Assembly (NCBI RefSeq): GCF_963855985.1
Contig: NC_087118.1
Coordinates: 620,001 to 684,000, forward strand
Length of the DNA: 64,000 nt
DNA from: Ostrinia nubilalis
Taxonomy: Eukaryota > Arthropoda > Insecta > Lepidoptera > Crambidae
Direction: 5' to 3'
The notes below the pieces were generated by a model, which ran no database searches, was not told the origin of the DNA, and saw only the letters and a program-made list of their open reading frames with translations. Below are positions 54,185-64,000 of this stretch, piece by piece. The stretch's first letter is position 1; each line of letters begins with the position of its first letter. Both the position numbers and the translations under genes were made by a program.

Positions 54185-54795
54185 ATTCGCCACCCTCCAA
54201 GAATGCTCCGCAAGTCCCTGGAGTCCACTCGCCGCGCCACGAGCCCATGTGCTCGGTTGCCTCCTGGGTTTTTCGATGCAGAACCCAGCCAGCAACTCCA
54301 AGTCATAGCGGTGATGCACCAGCGCCCGTTTAAACTTGTATGGGCAGCAGGTTCACTTCAAAATACACGCTCGGCCTTCCTGTGCACATAAAATACTTAT
54401 CAAAATTATGCACATATTCGTAACGATCGTCTTCTTCGATGTTCGCTCGCGAACCGAACATTGCTCGTTCGTTCGCCGAACGCTCGCCGCTCCCTCCGGT
54501 CACGCCACCCGCGGGCAATGTCCGTGAGTATACAAGGGTAGATAAGAAAAGAAATACAAAAGTTACAGGACCTTGTTTGTAGCAAACCAGACAAAGCGAA
54601 AATATTCCTGTTCACTGCGTCCTCCCTGGTAGTTGCGCGGGTCGCACTGCTGCTCCTGCTCCATGGCCCAGGGCCACCGCATCCACAGGAATGCGCCTCT
54701 CGGAATCCAGCAAAGGCAGCGCAAGACACTCAGGGTCAGGGCGCGATATTGTCAAACCACACATGTAATGCAATAAATGATTTGATTTGATTTGA
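54185..54795 (+). other. Spacer ending in a non-LTR 3' tail
   Basis: 54185-54600 is unassigned; it includes a GC-rich stretch with repeated CGTTCG/CGAACG near 54445-54490. About 54600-54795 ends with TGCAATAAATGATTTGATTT repeats, typical of a non-LTR element tail on the plus strand, with its body missing (strong 5' truncation). Confidence 0.4.
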
Positions 54796-55080
54796 TTTGG
54801 AGTCGACGGTAGTACTACTGACGAAGACGTGGGAAGGTTACCCACCACATACATAACTATTTTGTTTGATCAAACCAAAATTTTCACCAAGACATGGTCT
54901 TGTGATCCATCACGAATACCACAAGAACCATCGCGTTGCTTACAAGATTTTGAAAAGTCGTCACGTACGAAGTTGATTCGACCTCCTGAATTCCGATTCC
55001 TCGCATCAAACGATAAGCCGGGATTCTATTAAAATAAAATTAAAACGCTTCAAAACTGATTCGGAAATTAACGAAATTAA

Positions 55081-55908
55081 CTTGAAACTGTCTCATCACC
55101 TGAGGATGATGCTGGAGTATATGAAAATGTAACTTTGCGTCGCAAAACCAGTGCATCGAGTACTATAACAGATCCAAAAGACAGTGAATTTCTCAAAATG
55201 ATTAAACTGGAGGTAAGGGCAGCCGTCCGCGCCGAATTGGCCCCAATTAGTGAGAAACTCAACGAATTGCAGAACTCAGTTCAATATGTGAGCAATCAAT
55301 ACGACGACATCGTAAAGATGACTAGCAAAATAATGAACGACTATAAAAACCTACAGTCAGAGTGCAGCACCCTGCGTGCAACTGTCGAGGACCTATCTGA
55401 GCGACTTAATAATATGGAGCAGCAGGCGAGAGAAGCAAACTTGGAGATTCATGGTGTGCCGTACCATCGATCTGAGAATGTATTGGCGATTGTGAATAAG
55501 ATTGCGGAAGTGGTTTCTCACAAGCTAAATGACATTGATGTATTGAAATGCACTCGTGTGGCCAGCATCAACAAAGACAACAAGCGCCCCCGCTCGATCA
55601 TTGTCAATCTGAAAGGCTCGCGCTCTCGCGATGAATTCTACTCGGCGGTCACACGGTACAACAGGTCCCATCCGAAGAACAGGCTGAGCTCGTCGCTGCT
55701 TGGCATTGCTGGTGACAGCTGTCCTGTCTACGTCTCCGAGCATCTCTCACCTGCCAACAAGGCCTTGCATGCCGCAACTAGAGCTAAGTGCAAGGAGTTA
55801 TCGTATAAGTTTGTTTGGGTACGAAATGGCCGCATATTTGCACGCAAGAATGAGACGTCGCCATTCATATTTGTGAAGAATCGGCAAGTGCTGGACACGT
55901 TGCACTGA
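55081..55908 (+). pseudogene. ORF1: coiled coil plus Baculo_FP-type domain, start codon lost
   Basis: Open from 55081 with no upstream in-frame ATG; a likely frameshift near 55080 separates it from LKRFKTDSEINEIN in another frame. A coiled coil covers roughly 55260-55430 (LNELQNSVQYVSNQYDDIV, LNNMEQQAREANLEIHG). Then ANLEIHGVPYHRSENVL, KRPRSIIVNLKGSRSRDEF and FVWVRNGRIFARKNET match the layout of the Baculo_FP domain, shared by the ORF1 proteins of many insect non-LTR elements and the baculovirus FP25K family. The expected role is nucleic-acid binding. Confidence 0.7.
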
Positions 55909-55965
55909 TGTTGGCATTTGTTGTCTCTAGTTGTAACATATTATGTTGTATAGCCTCTATTGTTA

Positions 55966-58761
55966 ATGGATACGTTGTCAATATATTATCAAAATATAAG
56001 GGGTATGAAAAGTAAATGCACCGATATTTGTAACTCAATTGTGACTGGTAATTACGATGTTTTGTGTTTGTGTGAGACTTGGCTTGATAATTCTGTGTCA
56101 TCTTCTGAGTTTTTCGATCAGAGATTATGTTGTTTATCGCAGGGACCGCCCTCTTGAGTTTTTGAATACTTATAGTAAGTCACATGGTGGTGGTGTACTT
56201 ATCGCTGTTAAGAGGAATCTCACTAGCTTACATAAACCGGAGTGGCAAACATCCGTTGAGGACGCCTGGGTCAGCATTCGTCTTAAGGGTTTCACCCTTA
56301 ATCTATGCGTTGTCTACCTGCCTTCATACTTATCGCTTGACCATTACTTAGAATTTATAAATAATTGTGAACGGTTACACCTGGCTTCTTCGGATCGTTG
56401 TATTATAATAGGGGATTTTAATTTACCTGATAATGATTGGACTATAGATCCGGATCAGTTGGTATCATCCAATCAAAAAGTGACGGTTGTTTGTGACTTG
56501 ATGGCAACTTGTGATTTACGCCAACATAACAAGATCTTAAATAAAAATCGCAGAATCTTGGATCTTATACTCTGCAACTCGGAAATAGTCGCATCCGTAA
56601 CTGAAGCACAGGCTCTTGGACGGTGTGATGAACATCATCCCCCTCTAGGTATAGCTATAAAGTGTAATAAATTTTCAATTTTAAAAGAGGTCAACACTAG
56701 CAGGTATAGGTTTCGGAGCGCGAACTTTGAGGCTTGTAATGAAGAACTCTCGCGGATACCCTGGGAAAAGTTTAGTGATCTCAACTGTGATGACTTCCTG
56801 CAGTGCTTTTATAATCATCTATGGCAGACCATAGGTAAACATACACCCTTGTCAAAGACAAAAGGATCCTGGCCTAGTTGGTTTTCACGTTCGCTAATAA
56901 AAATGATCAGAGAAAAGGATAAGTATCACTATAAATATCGAAAGTACGGTAATCCCCGTGATTTTGATACATTCGCAGTGTTGAGAACAAGAGTTAAAAT
57001 TTCCTTTGATAAATGTTTTAAGTCTTATATTTCAGCTATTGAAGACAGCCTTAAAACGGACATAAAAAAATTTTGGCACTTCACAAAAACGAAAAAAGAA
57101 ACGAATGCCCTCCCTAATGAAATGTTTCTTGAAACGCACACCGCATCTAATGGCCTTGATATAGCCAATTTGTTTGCAAAGAACTTCGCATCAGTACCTA
57201 TATAATAAGGAGTCTAATACTACATACAGTCCAGACTTCCATGAATCTAATAGTTGCATTGCGCCTATAATTATAACAGATTCCGATATTGAACCAGTCC
57301 TCAAAGCTTTAGATGTTAACAAGGGCGCAGGCCCTGATGGCATCCCACCTGTAATAATAAAAGCATGTGCCAGTAGTTTGGTGCGCCCACTCAAGATTAT
57401 TTATAATAAAAGTCTGAAATTGGGAATTTTCCCTGAACTCTGGAAATTAACCAAAATTGTACATGTGTATAAATCCGGTAATAGGATGGATGTTAGGAAT
57501 TACCGGCCAATAAGTATTATCTCTTGTTTCGCCAAGATATTTGAAAGCATAGTGTATAAGCATATTTACTCTCATTTGAATCCCATGATAAGTCACAGGC
57601 AGCATGGATTTGTTCCTGGTAGATCTACTGCTTCCAATCTTCTTACATTTGTTCATTTCCTTAACTCTAGCTTTGATAGGCGTACTCAAGTTGATGCATT
57701 GTATACCGACTTCTCTAAGGCCTTTGATAAGGTCGACCATGTAATACTAAGTCGTAAGGCTCATCATCTCGGTATACATGGCTCACTCCTGCGATGGCTT
57801 GAGTCGTACCTCGATAATCGTACCCAGTTAGTCACAGTCTATGGCTATGATTCCGTACCATTCACGGCCTATTCTGGTATACCACAAGGTTCCAATTTGG
57901 GACCTCTGTTATTTGTATTGTTTGTCAATGATCTTCTTAATTCAATGACTTGTGATTGCCTAGCGTACGCGGATGACATAAAGATATATAAAGAGATACG
58001 CACTCAGGGGGATTGCGAGGTGTTGCAGCGCAATATTTATATGGTACATGAATGGTGTGTTAAAAATCATCACATTCACTAAAAAACGATTGGCAATGAC
58101 ACGTGACTATAACATTAATGCTGTTGTACTCAAACGCCTTAACGTAGTTAAGGACCTTGGTGTACTACTTGACTCGAAACTTTCATACACTTATCACTAC
58201 GGCTATATCGTTTCAAAGGCTAATAAAGTTTTAGGTTTTGTTCTTAGAACTACGAAACCTTTCAGAAAAGCGGATAGTGTTGTATTGCTGTTTGTAACAT
58301 TGGTTCGAAGCATATTAGAATATTGTTCAATAATTTGGTCACCCTTCTATCTCTGCCACATCTCTCGTATCGAATCCGTACAGAGGCGTTTCCTCCGTGT
58401 TCTGAGCGCCAGGTGCGGTATGAGACGCAGATTACCATCTTATGAATTGAGACTATCACATTTTTCAATTATGTCTCTCGCTCAACGACGCAGGATGGCG
58501 GAGTTCTCAATATTGTTTAAAATAATAAATGCCAAATGGGATTCAAGTGAGTTGCTAAGCCATTTCTCATTTAAGACCACTGGTAGTGCAAGAACTCAAA
58601 ATCTTTTTTCCATACCAGTTGCTCATAATAATGTCACATTCAATGACCCTATCTACCGAATGTGCAGATCGTACAATAATGTAAGTAAAGATCTGGACCT
58701 CTTCGGTCCAACTAATACATTTATTCGGACTTGTAGGGATAGGGTAAGTGAATTGTTATAA
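55966..58761 (+). pseudogene. ORF2 endonuclease-RT with three frame breaks
   Basis: Starts MDTLSIYYQNIRGMKSKCTD. Frames change near 56120 (after FFDQR), 57190 (after KNFASV) and 58065 (after WCVKN). The endonuclease shows LCLCETWLD, CIIIGDFNLPDNDW and DEHHPPLGI. RT shows GAGPDGIPPVIIKACASSLV, NYRPISIISCFAKIFES, TDFSKAFDKVDHVIL, GIPQGSNLGPLLFVLF and CLAYADDIKIY, then the C-terminal domain (VVKDLGVLLDSKLSYTYHYG). All catalytic blocks survive, so damage is limited to indels. Confidence 0.85.
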
Positions 58762-58945
58762 TAAGATTGAGTGAAACTGTCTTTTGTTTGTAAGCCCGTT
58801 TTTTTGTTATTTCTTTGTTATTTAAATGCTGTGCCTGGCTCTAATCGGAGTTCAGACTTAATATTGTGCTATGTTGTTGTGTTAATTGTATTGTTATTGT
58901 TTGTTCTCTGTAGCTGTGCCTTATATAAATAAATAAATAAATAAA

Positions 58946-59603
58946 TGTCCGACCCGCTGTCAATCAAAATATTAACGGGTACATTTTGCACTAAAAATGC
59001 GGGTATTACGTTATTCCACTGAGCTGGAATTCGACTCTAAGCAAAAACCCACACTTGAAGACCGACTCCCACTCGAATCCCCCAACGCTGCTTTTGAAAG
59101 CAAGAATCGACAAAATGACCAATACAGAACGTGCAATATTTATTACTAGGCTTGTTCTTACTCGGACACTGAACAGTGAACGGATCTGTGACGGATCGCT
59201 CCGAACATGTAGTTAGTTCTTTTTCGTACACCGATTTTTTTAATCAGATCGGACGAAAAACGTCTTTATTACTGTCACCTTTAAGTACAATGTCGCAAAA
59301 TACTCGCAACAGAGCCGAATCCATCTCGCACGCGCGCGCTTGTCACTAATTTAACGTCTCGTTTTATTATTATTCGTGATCGGCTGTACTAAAGTGTACT
59401 AAAGGAATTGCTTCCTATTAGTACATAGTACATGTACTACACAAGCCTATTTATTACTCCTCCCATCATCCGGTGTCGACGGTGACGGTATCGCAGTCGC
59501 GTCGCGCTGTAGGACCGCACTCTCCGTTTTTAGTTTCCTTTGGGCAGCGCCACCCTTTTTATGGCCCATACTGCCGCAAATGAGACACGTAAAATAACTG
59601 TGT
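58946..59603. other. Unassigned spacer
   Basis: No ORF, RNA gene or repeat boundary that I can support. Short direct repeats (GTACTAAAGTGTACTAAAGG, AGTACATAGTACATGTACT) occur near 59390-59440. Confidence 0.3.
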
Positions 59604-60713
59604 AATAAATAACTGTGTTTCTTACTATTTACTAAAAATTTAAAATTTCTTTTTTGTTCACATAGAAAACCGGAAGTAAAGTTTTAAAATCTAATTTTAC
59701 AAAACTTCGGGATTTTTTTAATTTTTAATTTTTATTTTAAAATATACCTAGTAGTCTATAAATCACGTGTGTAAAGTTGTAGAATGGAGTCTGTATTGGT
59801 TTTTGATTTAGACGCAGTACAGTGCGAGCGCGCCGCAATGAGCGTCATACTGGCTATCGACATTTGGCTACTGTATAAAAATTATTTGTTCGAAAATAAC
59901 TGAAACATTAATATTGTTGCATGCATACTCTTAAACAATTATAATATTGACTCGGCGAACTTTGTACCGCCTAAAAACAATGATTGTTGGCATTGAGATG
60001 GTATTATGTCGCAGACCACCCACAACTTATTGAATAATACTCTTAAAACATTACCCTTCTTTTTGGGTAGTCGGGATATGTTAGTCCAGGGTGCCAGCTA
60101 TCTCCATGCCAAATTTCGTTAAAATCTGTTCAGCCGTTCTTTGTTTTATACATAAAACAAAGTCGTGTTAGTTACACGATTTATAAGTCAAGAACGGCTG
60201 GGCAGATTTTGATGAAATTTGATATGGAGGTAGCTAGCCAACTACCTAAAAAAGAAGAATAATGTTTTAGTGTATTATTCAATAAGATGTGGGTAGTCCG
60301 CGACGTAATACGCACCATCTCAATGCCAACAATCATTGTCTGTTAGACGGTACGAAGTTCGCCAAGTCAAAATTATAATTGTTTAAGAGTATGCATGCAA
60401 CAATATTAACGTTTCAGTTATTTTCGAACAAATAATTTTTATACAGTAGCCAAATGTTGATAGCCAGTATGACGCTCATTGCGGCGCGCTCGCACTGTAC
60501 TGCGTCTAAATCAAAAACCAATACAGACTCCATTCTACAACTTTACACACGTTATTTATAGACTACTAGGTATATTTTAAAATAAAAATTTAAAATTTAA
60601 AAAATCCCGAAGTTTTGTAAAATTCGATTTTAAAACTTTACTTCCGGTTTTCTATGTGAACAAAAAAGAAATTTTAAATTTGTAGTAAATAGTAAGAAAC
60701 ACAGTTATTTATT
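59604..60713. mobile_element. 1.1-kb palindromic (foldback) element
   Basis: AATAAATAACTGTGTTTCTT at the left is mirrored at 60713. Arms of about 500 bp match closely (for example GTCTGTATTGGTTTTTGATT near 59790 and its complement near 60520). The centre carries a dispersed-repeat motif with GGCAGATTTTGATGAAATTT in inverted copies. No coding capacity and no clear target duplication. Confidence 0.8.
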
Positions 60714-60956
60714 CTCAAAAGTTCAATAGTTAGTTTATTTTTAATCAAATGTAATAATAGCAGTAATAGCTTCTGAAAAATCTGTTCCTAAAATTTTACC
60801 AATTTTTTGAACGCTCATAAAAAATAAACTAAGCTTCATAAAAAAAATATAATGATGCACATCCATTCAGGTCATATAGCAGTACATTTAATCCAAATAT
60901 GAACAAAATCCAAAACCTGACTTGATTTTCGCTGTCCGCTTCGCGTGAAATGCCCC

Positions 60957-62257
60957 ATATTGAAAAACTGGTTACTAATCCTGAAAGTGCTTCATGAGCT
61001 CTTTTAAACGGTACCAAAATAGGTTACAGAATAAACTGGATCTATCTGAAAATTCAATGATTCCAGCTTCCATACTAAATGTATGCCAGACACACAATAT
61101 CAGAAATGTATTTTTTTTAATTTAATAATAAACTTTTAAAATAAACTCGTAAATTGTATTGTTATTTTAAATTATTCATGGAAAACATTGGTTTTGGGCT
61201 TTTCTTGTTATAATATTGTTAAGAGATGAGTGTCATGACTGTGGTATAGTACTAAATGTATGGAAGAAGGAAACATTGAATTTTTGGATAGATCCAGTTT
61301 ATTCTGTAACCTATTGTTGATGCCATTGGATAGACCTTGTGAAGCACTTTTAGAATCAGTAATCAGTTTTATCACATCATCTGTAGTTTTTAAAATAACG
61401 TGACTTTACCAAATGTATGGAAGCTGGAAACATTGAATTTTCGGATAGATCCAGATTATTCTGTAACCTATTACAACTGTCTACAGCATTTTTGCGCACG
61501 GGTTATGCATAGCTTATTTTTATTGCTTTAATACCTAGAAATAAGAATAACAACAAAAAATTGTTCTGAATTTGCTTTTATTTGTAAAAAATAGAAAAAT
61601 TCATATCAATGAATGTATGAAACATGAACATAGAGATGATTTAATTTGTTGCCAAATATTTTTTTCTTTCTTTCTTTCATTCTTTCTAATTATTAAAACA
61701 TACCAAGCATCCATTTAAGATTCATTCTCACAAGAGAAAATTTAAAATAGAGTCTAAATATTTATTAAAAATGTAAAGTTCTAATTTAATGTCATGTTCC
61801 ATACAAGATTTTTCTCATAAAAATCTAACCCTATCATGCTTTCAGTTTACTGGCCTTGGTAACGTCGTCTCTCAAATCCCACTATATTTTGATGAAAGTG
61901 TGCCCCTTGTTCTTGCGAATAAGCCCCCATAATTATCTATAAATATATCCCAATGAGAATGAGACGTGCATCTTTAGAGACATTTTACTATGAAGATGGA
62001 AAATTCAAATCGCTATAACTCTTTAAAAAGCAAATATTTCCGATTTGTAATCGCACTTTTTTATATAAATTTGCTTATATAATCAGAATATAATAAGTAA
62101 AATCCATGCGCAAAAAAAAATTTTTTTTTTGTTGACCGGTGTTATTAATACCGTTTGATAGAGCTCTTGAAGCACTTTCAGGATCAGTAACTAGTTTGTT
62201 GATATCTTGTATAGTTTAGAAATAATCGAGTGAGATCACTTATCGTTTCCAACCTGT
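60957..62257. mobile_element. Divergent relative of the 47680 foldback, with an insert
   Basis: Shares GAAAAACTGGTTACT, GGTTACAGAATAAACTGGA, ATTCAATG then TTCCAGCTTCCAT, and the right end GAGTGAGATCACTTATCGTT with a decayed TTCCAACCTGTA terminus. Between about 61472 and 62140 the family sequence is interrupted by about 670 bp of unrelated AT-rich DNA. The left terminus is missing. Confidence 0.6.
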
Positions 62258-62264
62258 AGAGATG

Positions 62265-62680
62265 ATTGTTGTTTACAAGCCAATTTAAAGCTGCACCCAG
62301 GTTTAAATTGACTCTATATTCCCTGACCCTATCAACATTTTCTAATGTTTCGATGACAACGGTGAGACCACACTGGTCAATTGCCAGTGGTAGTTGTTCC
62401 GTGATTTCTTCAATTTGTTGACAAACAACACAGCCTGCCCTTTAAACCCTTTTTGTCCGAAACGTCCCCCCAGTTTTATTATTTTAACAAACGGTACAAT
62501 CCTCGATACAAGCCTTATTTCAACTTCAGATAAAGCTACTAATTGTTGAGGAGGTTCCGGAACCGTCATTTTATTCCAGAAAGCCGTTGACGGAACTTTA
62601 TTACGATTTATAGAATTGGCACATCGATTACAGGCCGTTATTCTTTCTGGAGTGTTAGGTGGGAAAAGATTATTAGATGT
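62265..62680 (-). pseudogene. Helitron protein fragment (region N-terminal to Rep)
   Basis: The minus strand encodes PERITACNRCANSINRNKVP, then LSEVEIRLVSRIVPFVKIIK and, after a frameshift near 62425, CQQIEEITEQLPLAIDQCGL and LGAALNWLVNNN. The Cys pair, the E-x-RLVSR-x-PF block and the ALNWL-x-NN block recall the DUF6570-type domain that precedes Rep in Helitron proteins. Rep HUH and helicase motifs are not present. The 5' side is cut by the LTR element at 62681. Confidence 0.6.
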
Positions 62681-62685
62681 TGTAA

Positions 62686-62781
62686 GAGGGCGCCGCGTTG
62701 GGTCGCCCTATTTGTAGGAGGGCGCCACGTTGGGTCGCCCTGTTTGTAGGAGGGCGCCACGTTGGGTCGCCCTATTTATAA
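62686..62781. repeat. Three 32-bp repeats at the LTR end
   Basis: GAGGGCGCCACGTTGGGTCG followed by CCCTATTTGTAG, three times with one or two differences. Minus-strand GGGCGACCCAACGTGGCGCC is reminiscent of a tRNA-Lys-type primer site, but it lies inside the LTR. Confidence 0.75.
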
Positions 62782-63620
62782 GAGGGGAACCTAACCTACA
62801 GAGAGAAATGACCAAAACCAATTTTATAGGGCTTTAGCTCGTGTTTATTGCCAACAAACCTATGACTAAATTACAAGATCAAAGCAGACAACCTCTCAAG
62901 TCACGGAATAGTTAGTCGGTAGAAACAAAATATCACAGTAAAGTTAGGATCGGCATGTACATTGAACAGTACTTAATAGTAAACAATACTAATTGCATTG
63001 ACTAATTAATCTTATGGCAAAGCATGATTTTAGTGTTCAAAGCAAAAAATGAGGATCGGTATATGCATTTGAGCCGGATCCAATAGTAAACTATACAATT
63101 GTATTTACTTGATAAACTTTATAACTAAAGCGTGAGTAATTCAATTAGAACACAAAACAAGGATCGGTTTATGCATATGATCTAAACTTAATTGAAAACT
63201 AAACAATTACGTCTAATTAATAAAGTTCATAACAAAAGTATGTGCAAAGCATAAAACTAGGATCGGCGTATGCATTAGGGCCATATTTAGTACAATAGCA
63301 TTCACTTAATAAATTTATAGCAAGAAGCGTGAATAATTATCTAAGTCATAAAACCAGGATTGGATTATGCATTTGAGCTAAGCATGAATGTAAACAATGA
63401 GCAAATTCTAATTAGCGTAATTAACTTAGCTACTACAAGACAACAGTTACTATTTCTATTAACAATCTAGCAGGCACGGGAAGCGTGCATGGGACGATAC
63501 AACGCGATGTCCAGTCAGTTCCGTGTTACGGAAGCAGACCTTACCATCGCGGTGTGTGCGAGTTCAATCCGGCGGGCGCATCGTGTTCCGTGGTACGGAA
63601 GCGCGGAGCGTCGCGGACGA

Positions 63621-63654
63621 ACTGACTGCTAGGCCGGCTCGCACGCCTTTTATA
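63621..63654 (-). promoter_or_regulatory. LTR core promoter: TATA box and initiator
   Basis: Minus-strand TATAAAAGG (63654-63646) is followed 30 nt later by TCAGTT (63626-63621), matching the insect initiator consensus. The predicted start is at about 63624. This spacing is standard for RNA polymerase II. Confidence 0.6.
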
Positions 63655-63805
63655 GCCAGCCGGTGAGCGCGTGTGACGCACGCGGCGGCGTGCGGGGTCT
63701 CGGGGCAGGGTAAACCGGCTGCGCGCGCGCGTAGACCTCGCTGTGACGTAGTGGCTGGCTCGGCGCTGGTTGCTCGAAGTAAATAAAAGGGCGCGCCGTG
63801 TTACA

Positions 63806-64000
63806 GACTCCCCCTCTGGCTCCGAAGTCGTCCCGACGAGGAAGCCAGGACTGGTGTGGATGACGGCGTGCCATCACACGATGTGGCTTGGGAAGTCATC
63901 TTCGGCTGACCATGCTCACGCATGGCGCAGCGGAGGTGGCTTGAGGCACCACCTTTTCTGGTTGACCACGCTCACGCATGGCACTGCGGAGGTGGCTCGT
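63806..64000 (-). mobile_element. 3' end of the interior of the second LTR retrotransposon
   Basis: Begins with the polypurine tract GCCAGAGGGGGAGTC (minus). Beyond it is a direct repeat of about 60 bp (CTCACGCATGGC then GCGGAGGTGGCT at about 63910 and 63970). No coding motif is seen before the window ends. Confidence 0.45.

Larger units (their letters stand above)
54796..58945 (+). mobile_element. Two-ORF non-LTR retrotransposon with Baculo_FP ORF1
   Basis: ORF1 (55081-55908) and ORF2 (55966-58761) are followed by a 180-bp 3' UTR ending in AAATAAATAAATAAATAAAT at about 58925-58945. It begins after the tail of the preceding fragment; the 5' edge is approximate and the leader may be incomplete. 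The start of ORF2 resembles that of the element at 21512. Confidence 0.8.
62681..63805 (-). repeat. 3' LTR of a second minus-strand LTR retrotransposon
   Basis: Termini in plus orientation are TGTAAGAGGGCGCC and GGCGCGCCGTGTTACA, a short inverted pair. A minus-strand polypurine tract (63806-63820) abuts the right end, so this is the 3' LTR and the element body continues beyond 64000. The left end interrupts a Helitron fragment. Inside are a 32-bp triple repeat, a diverged set of GGATCGG-containing units spaced about 100 bp apart (62950-63370), a core promoter and a likely AATAAA signal (minus, near 62850). Confidence 0.6.

Noticed and set aside
53712..54333. Repetitive peptide ORFs over the 87/88-bp array
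   Set aside because: Frame shifts at each 88-bp unit and the peptides simply follow the DNA repeat.
63650..63877. 75-codon minus-strand ORF across the LTR edge
   Set aside because: Spans the LTR promoter and polypurine tract; composition-driven.

Overview
This is a transposon-dense stretch of an insect nuclear genome, most likely a moth or butterfly. The evidence is AT-rich DNA, short repeats I recognise from lepidopteran genomes (around 10012-10147, 17296-17640 and 52335-52520), a non-LTR ORF1 with a Baculo_FP-type domain, and copia, BEL, CR1-like, piggyBac-like, hAT-like, mariner-like and Helitron remnants. I found no recognisable single-copy host gene; one weak two-exon candidate lies at 48809-49459. 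All clade names come from motif recognition by eye, not from searches.

Layout. (1) 1-5449: a minus-strand BEL/Pao LTR retrotransposon that keeps gag, protease and integrase but has lost reverse transcriptase and RNase H through a frame-preserving deletion; its outer 3' LTR is cut by the window start. (2) about 5700-9990: a plus-strand CR1-group non-LTR element with coiled-coil ORF1 and a frameshifted ORF2. (3) 10148-17295: a 7.1-kb insertion with 509-bp LTRs that look identical, a TTAG target duplication and an interior without intact genes, i.e. a large non-autonomous LTR element; one LTR carries a 957-bp piggyBac-like insertion. (4) 17717-48678: one copia element, flanked by GTAAC on both sides, swollen from about 5 kb to 31 kb by nested insertions: a hAT-like MITE in its 5' LTR, a non-LTR element in the integrase-RT linker, an 18.4-kb CR1-like element inside RNase H (itself invaded by at least seven elements), a TIR transposon and a foldback element.

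(5) 48679-54600: an older RT remnant, a possible spliced coding unit, a second piggyBac-like element (49584-50821), a lepidopteran repeat and an 87/88-bp tandem array with an octamer-like motif in each unit. (6) 54796-58945: a non-LTR element with Baculo_FP ORF1 and an ORF2 with three frame breaks. (7) 58946-62680: a 1.1-kb palindrome, a relative of the foldback at 47680, and a Helitron protein fragment. (8) 62681-64000: the 3' LTR (1.1 kb, TATA plus initiator) and the end of the interior of another minus-strand LTR element that runs off the window.

How the parts relate. Nothing here forms a pathway. The value is in insertion order: target duplications, empty-site comparisons and host reading frames that become continuous when an insert is removed mentally allow relative dating. 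The copia LTRs differ at only about two substitutions plus small indels in 198 bp, so most inserts inside it must be young even though many arrived already defective.
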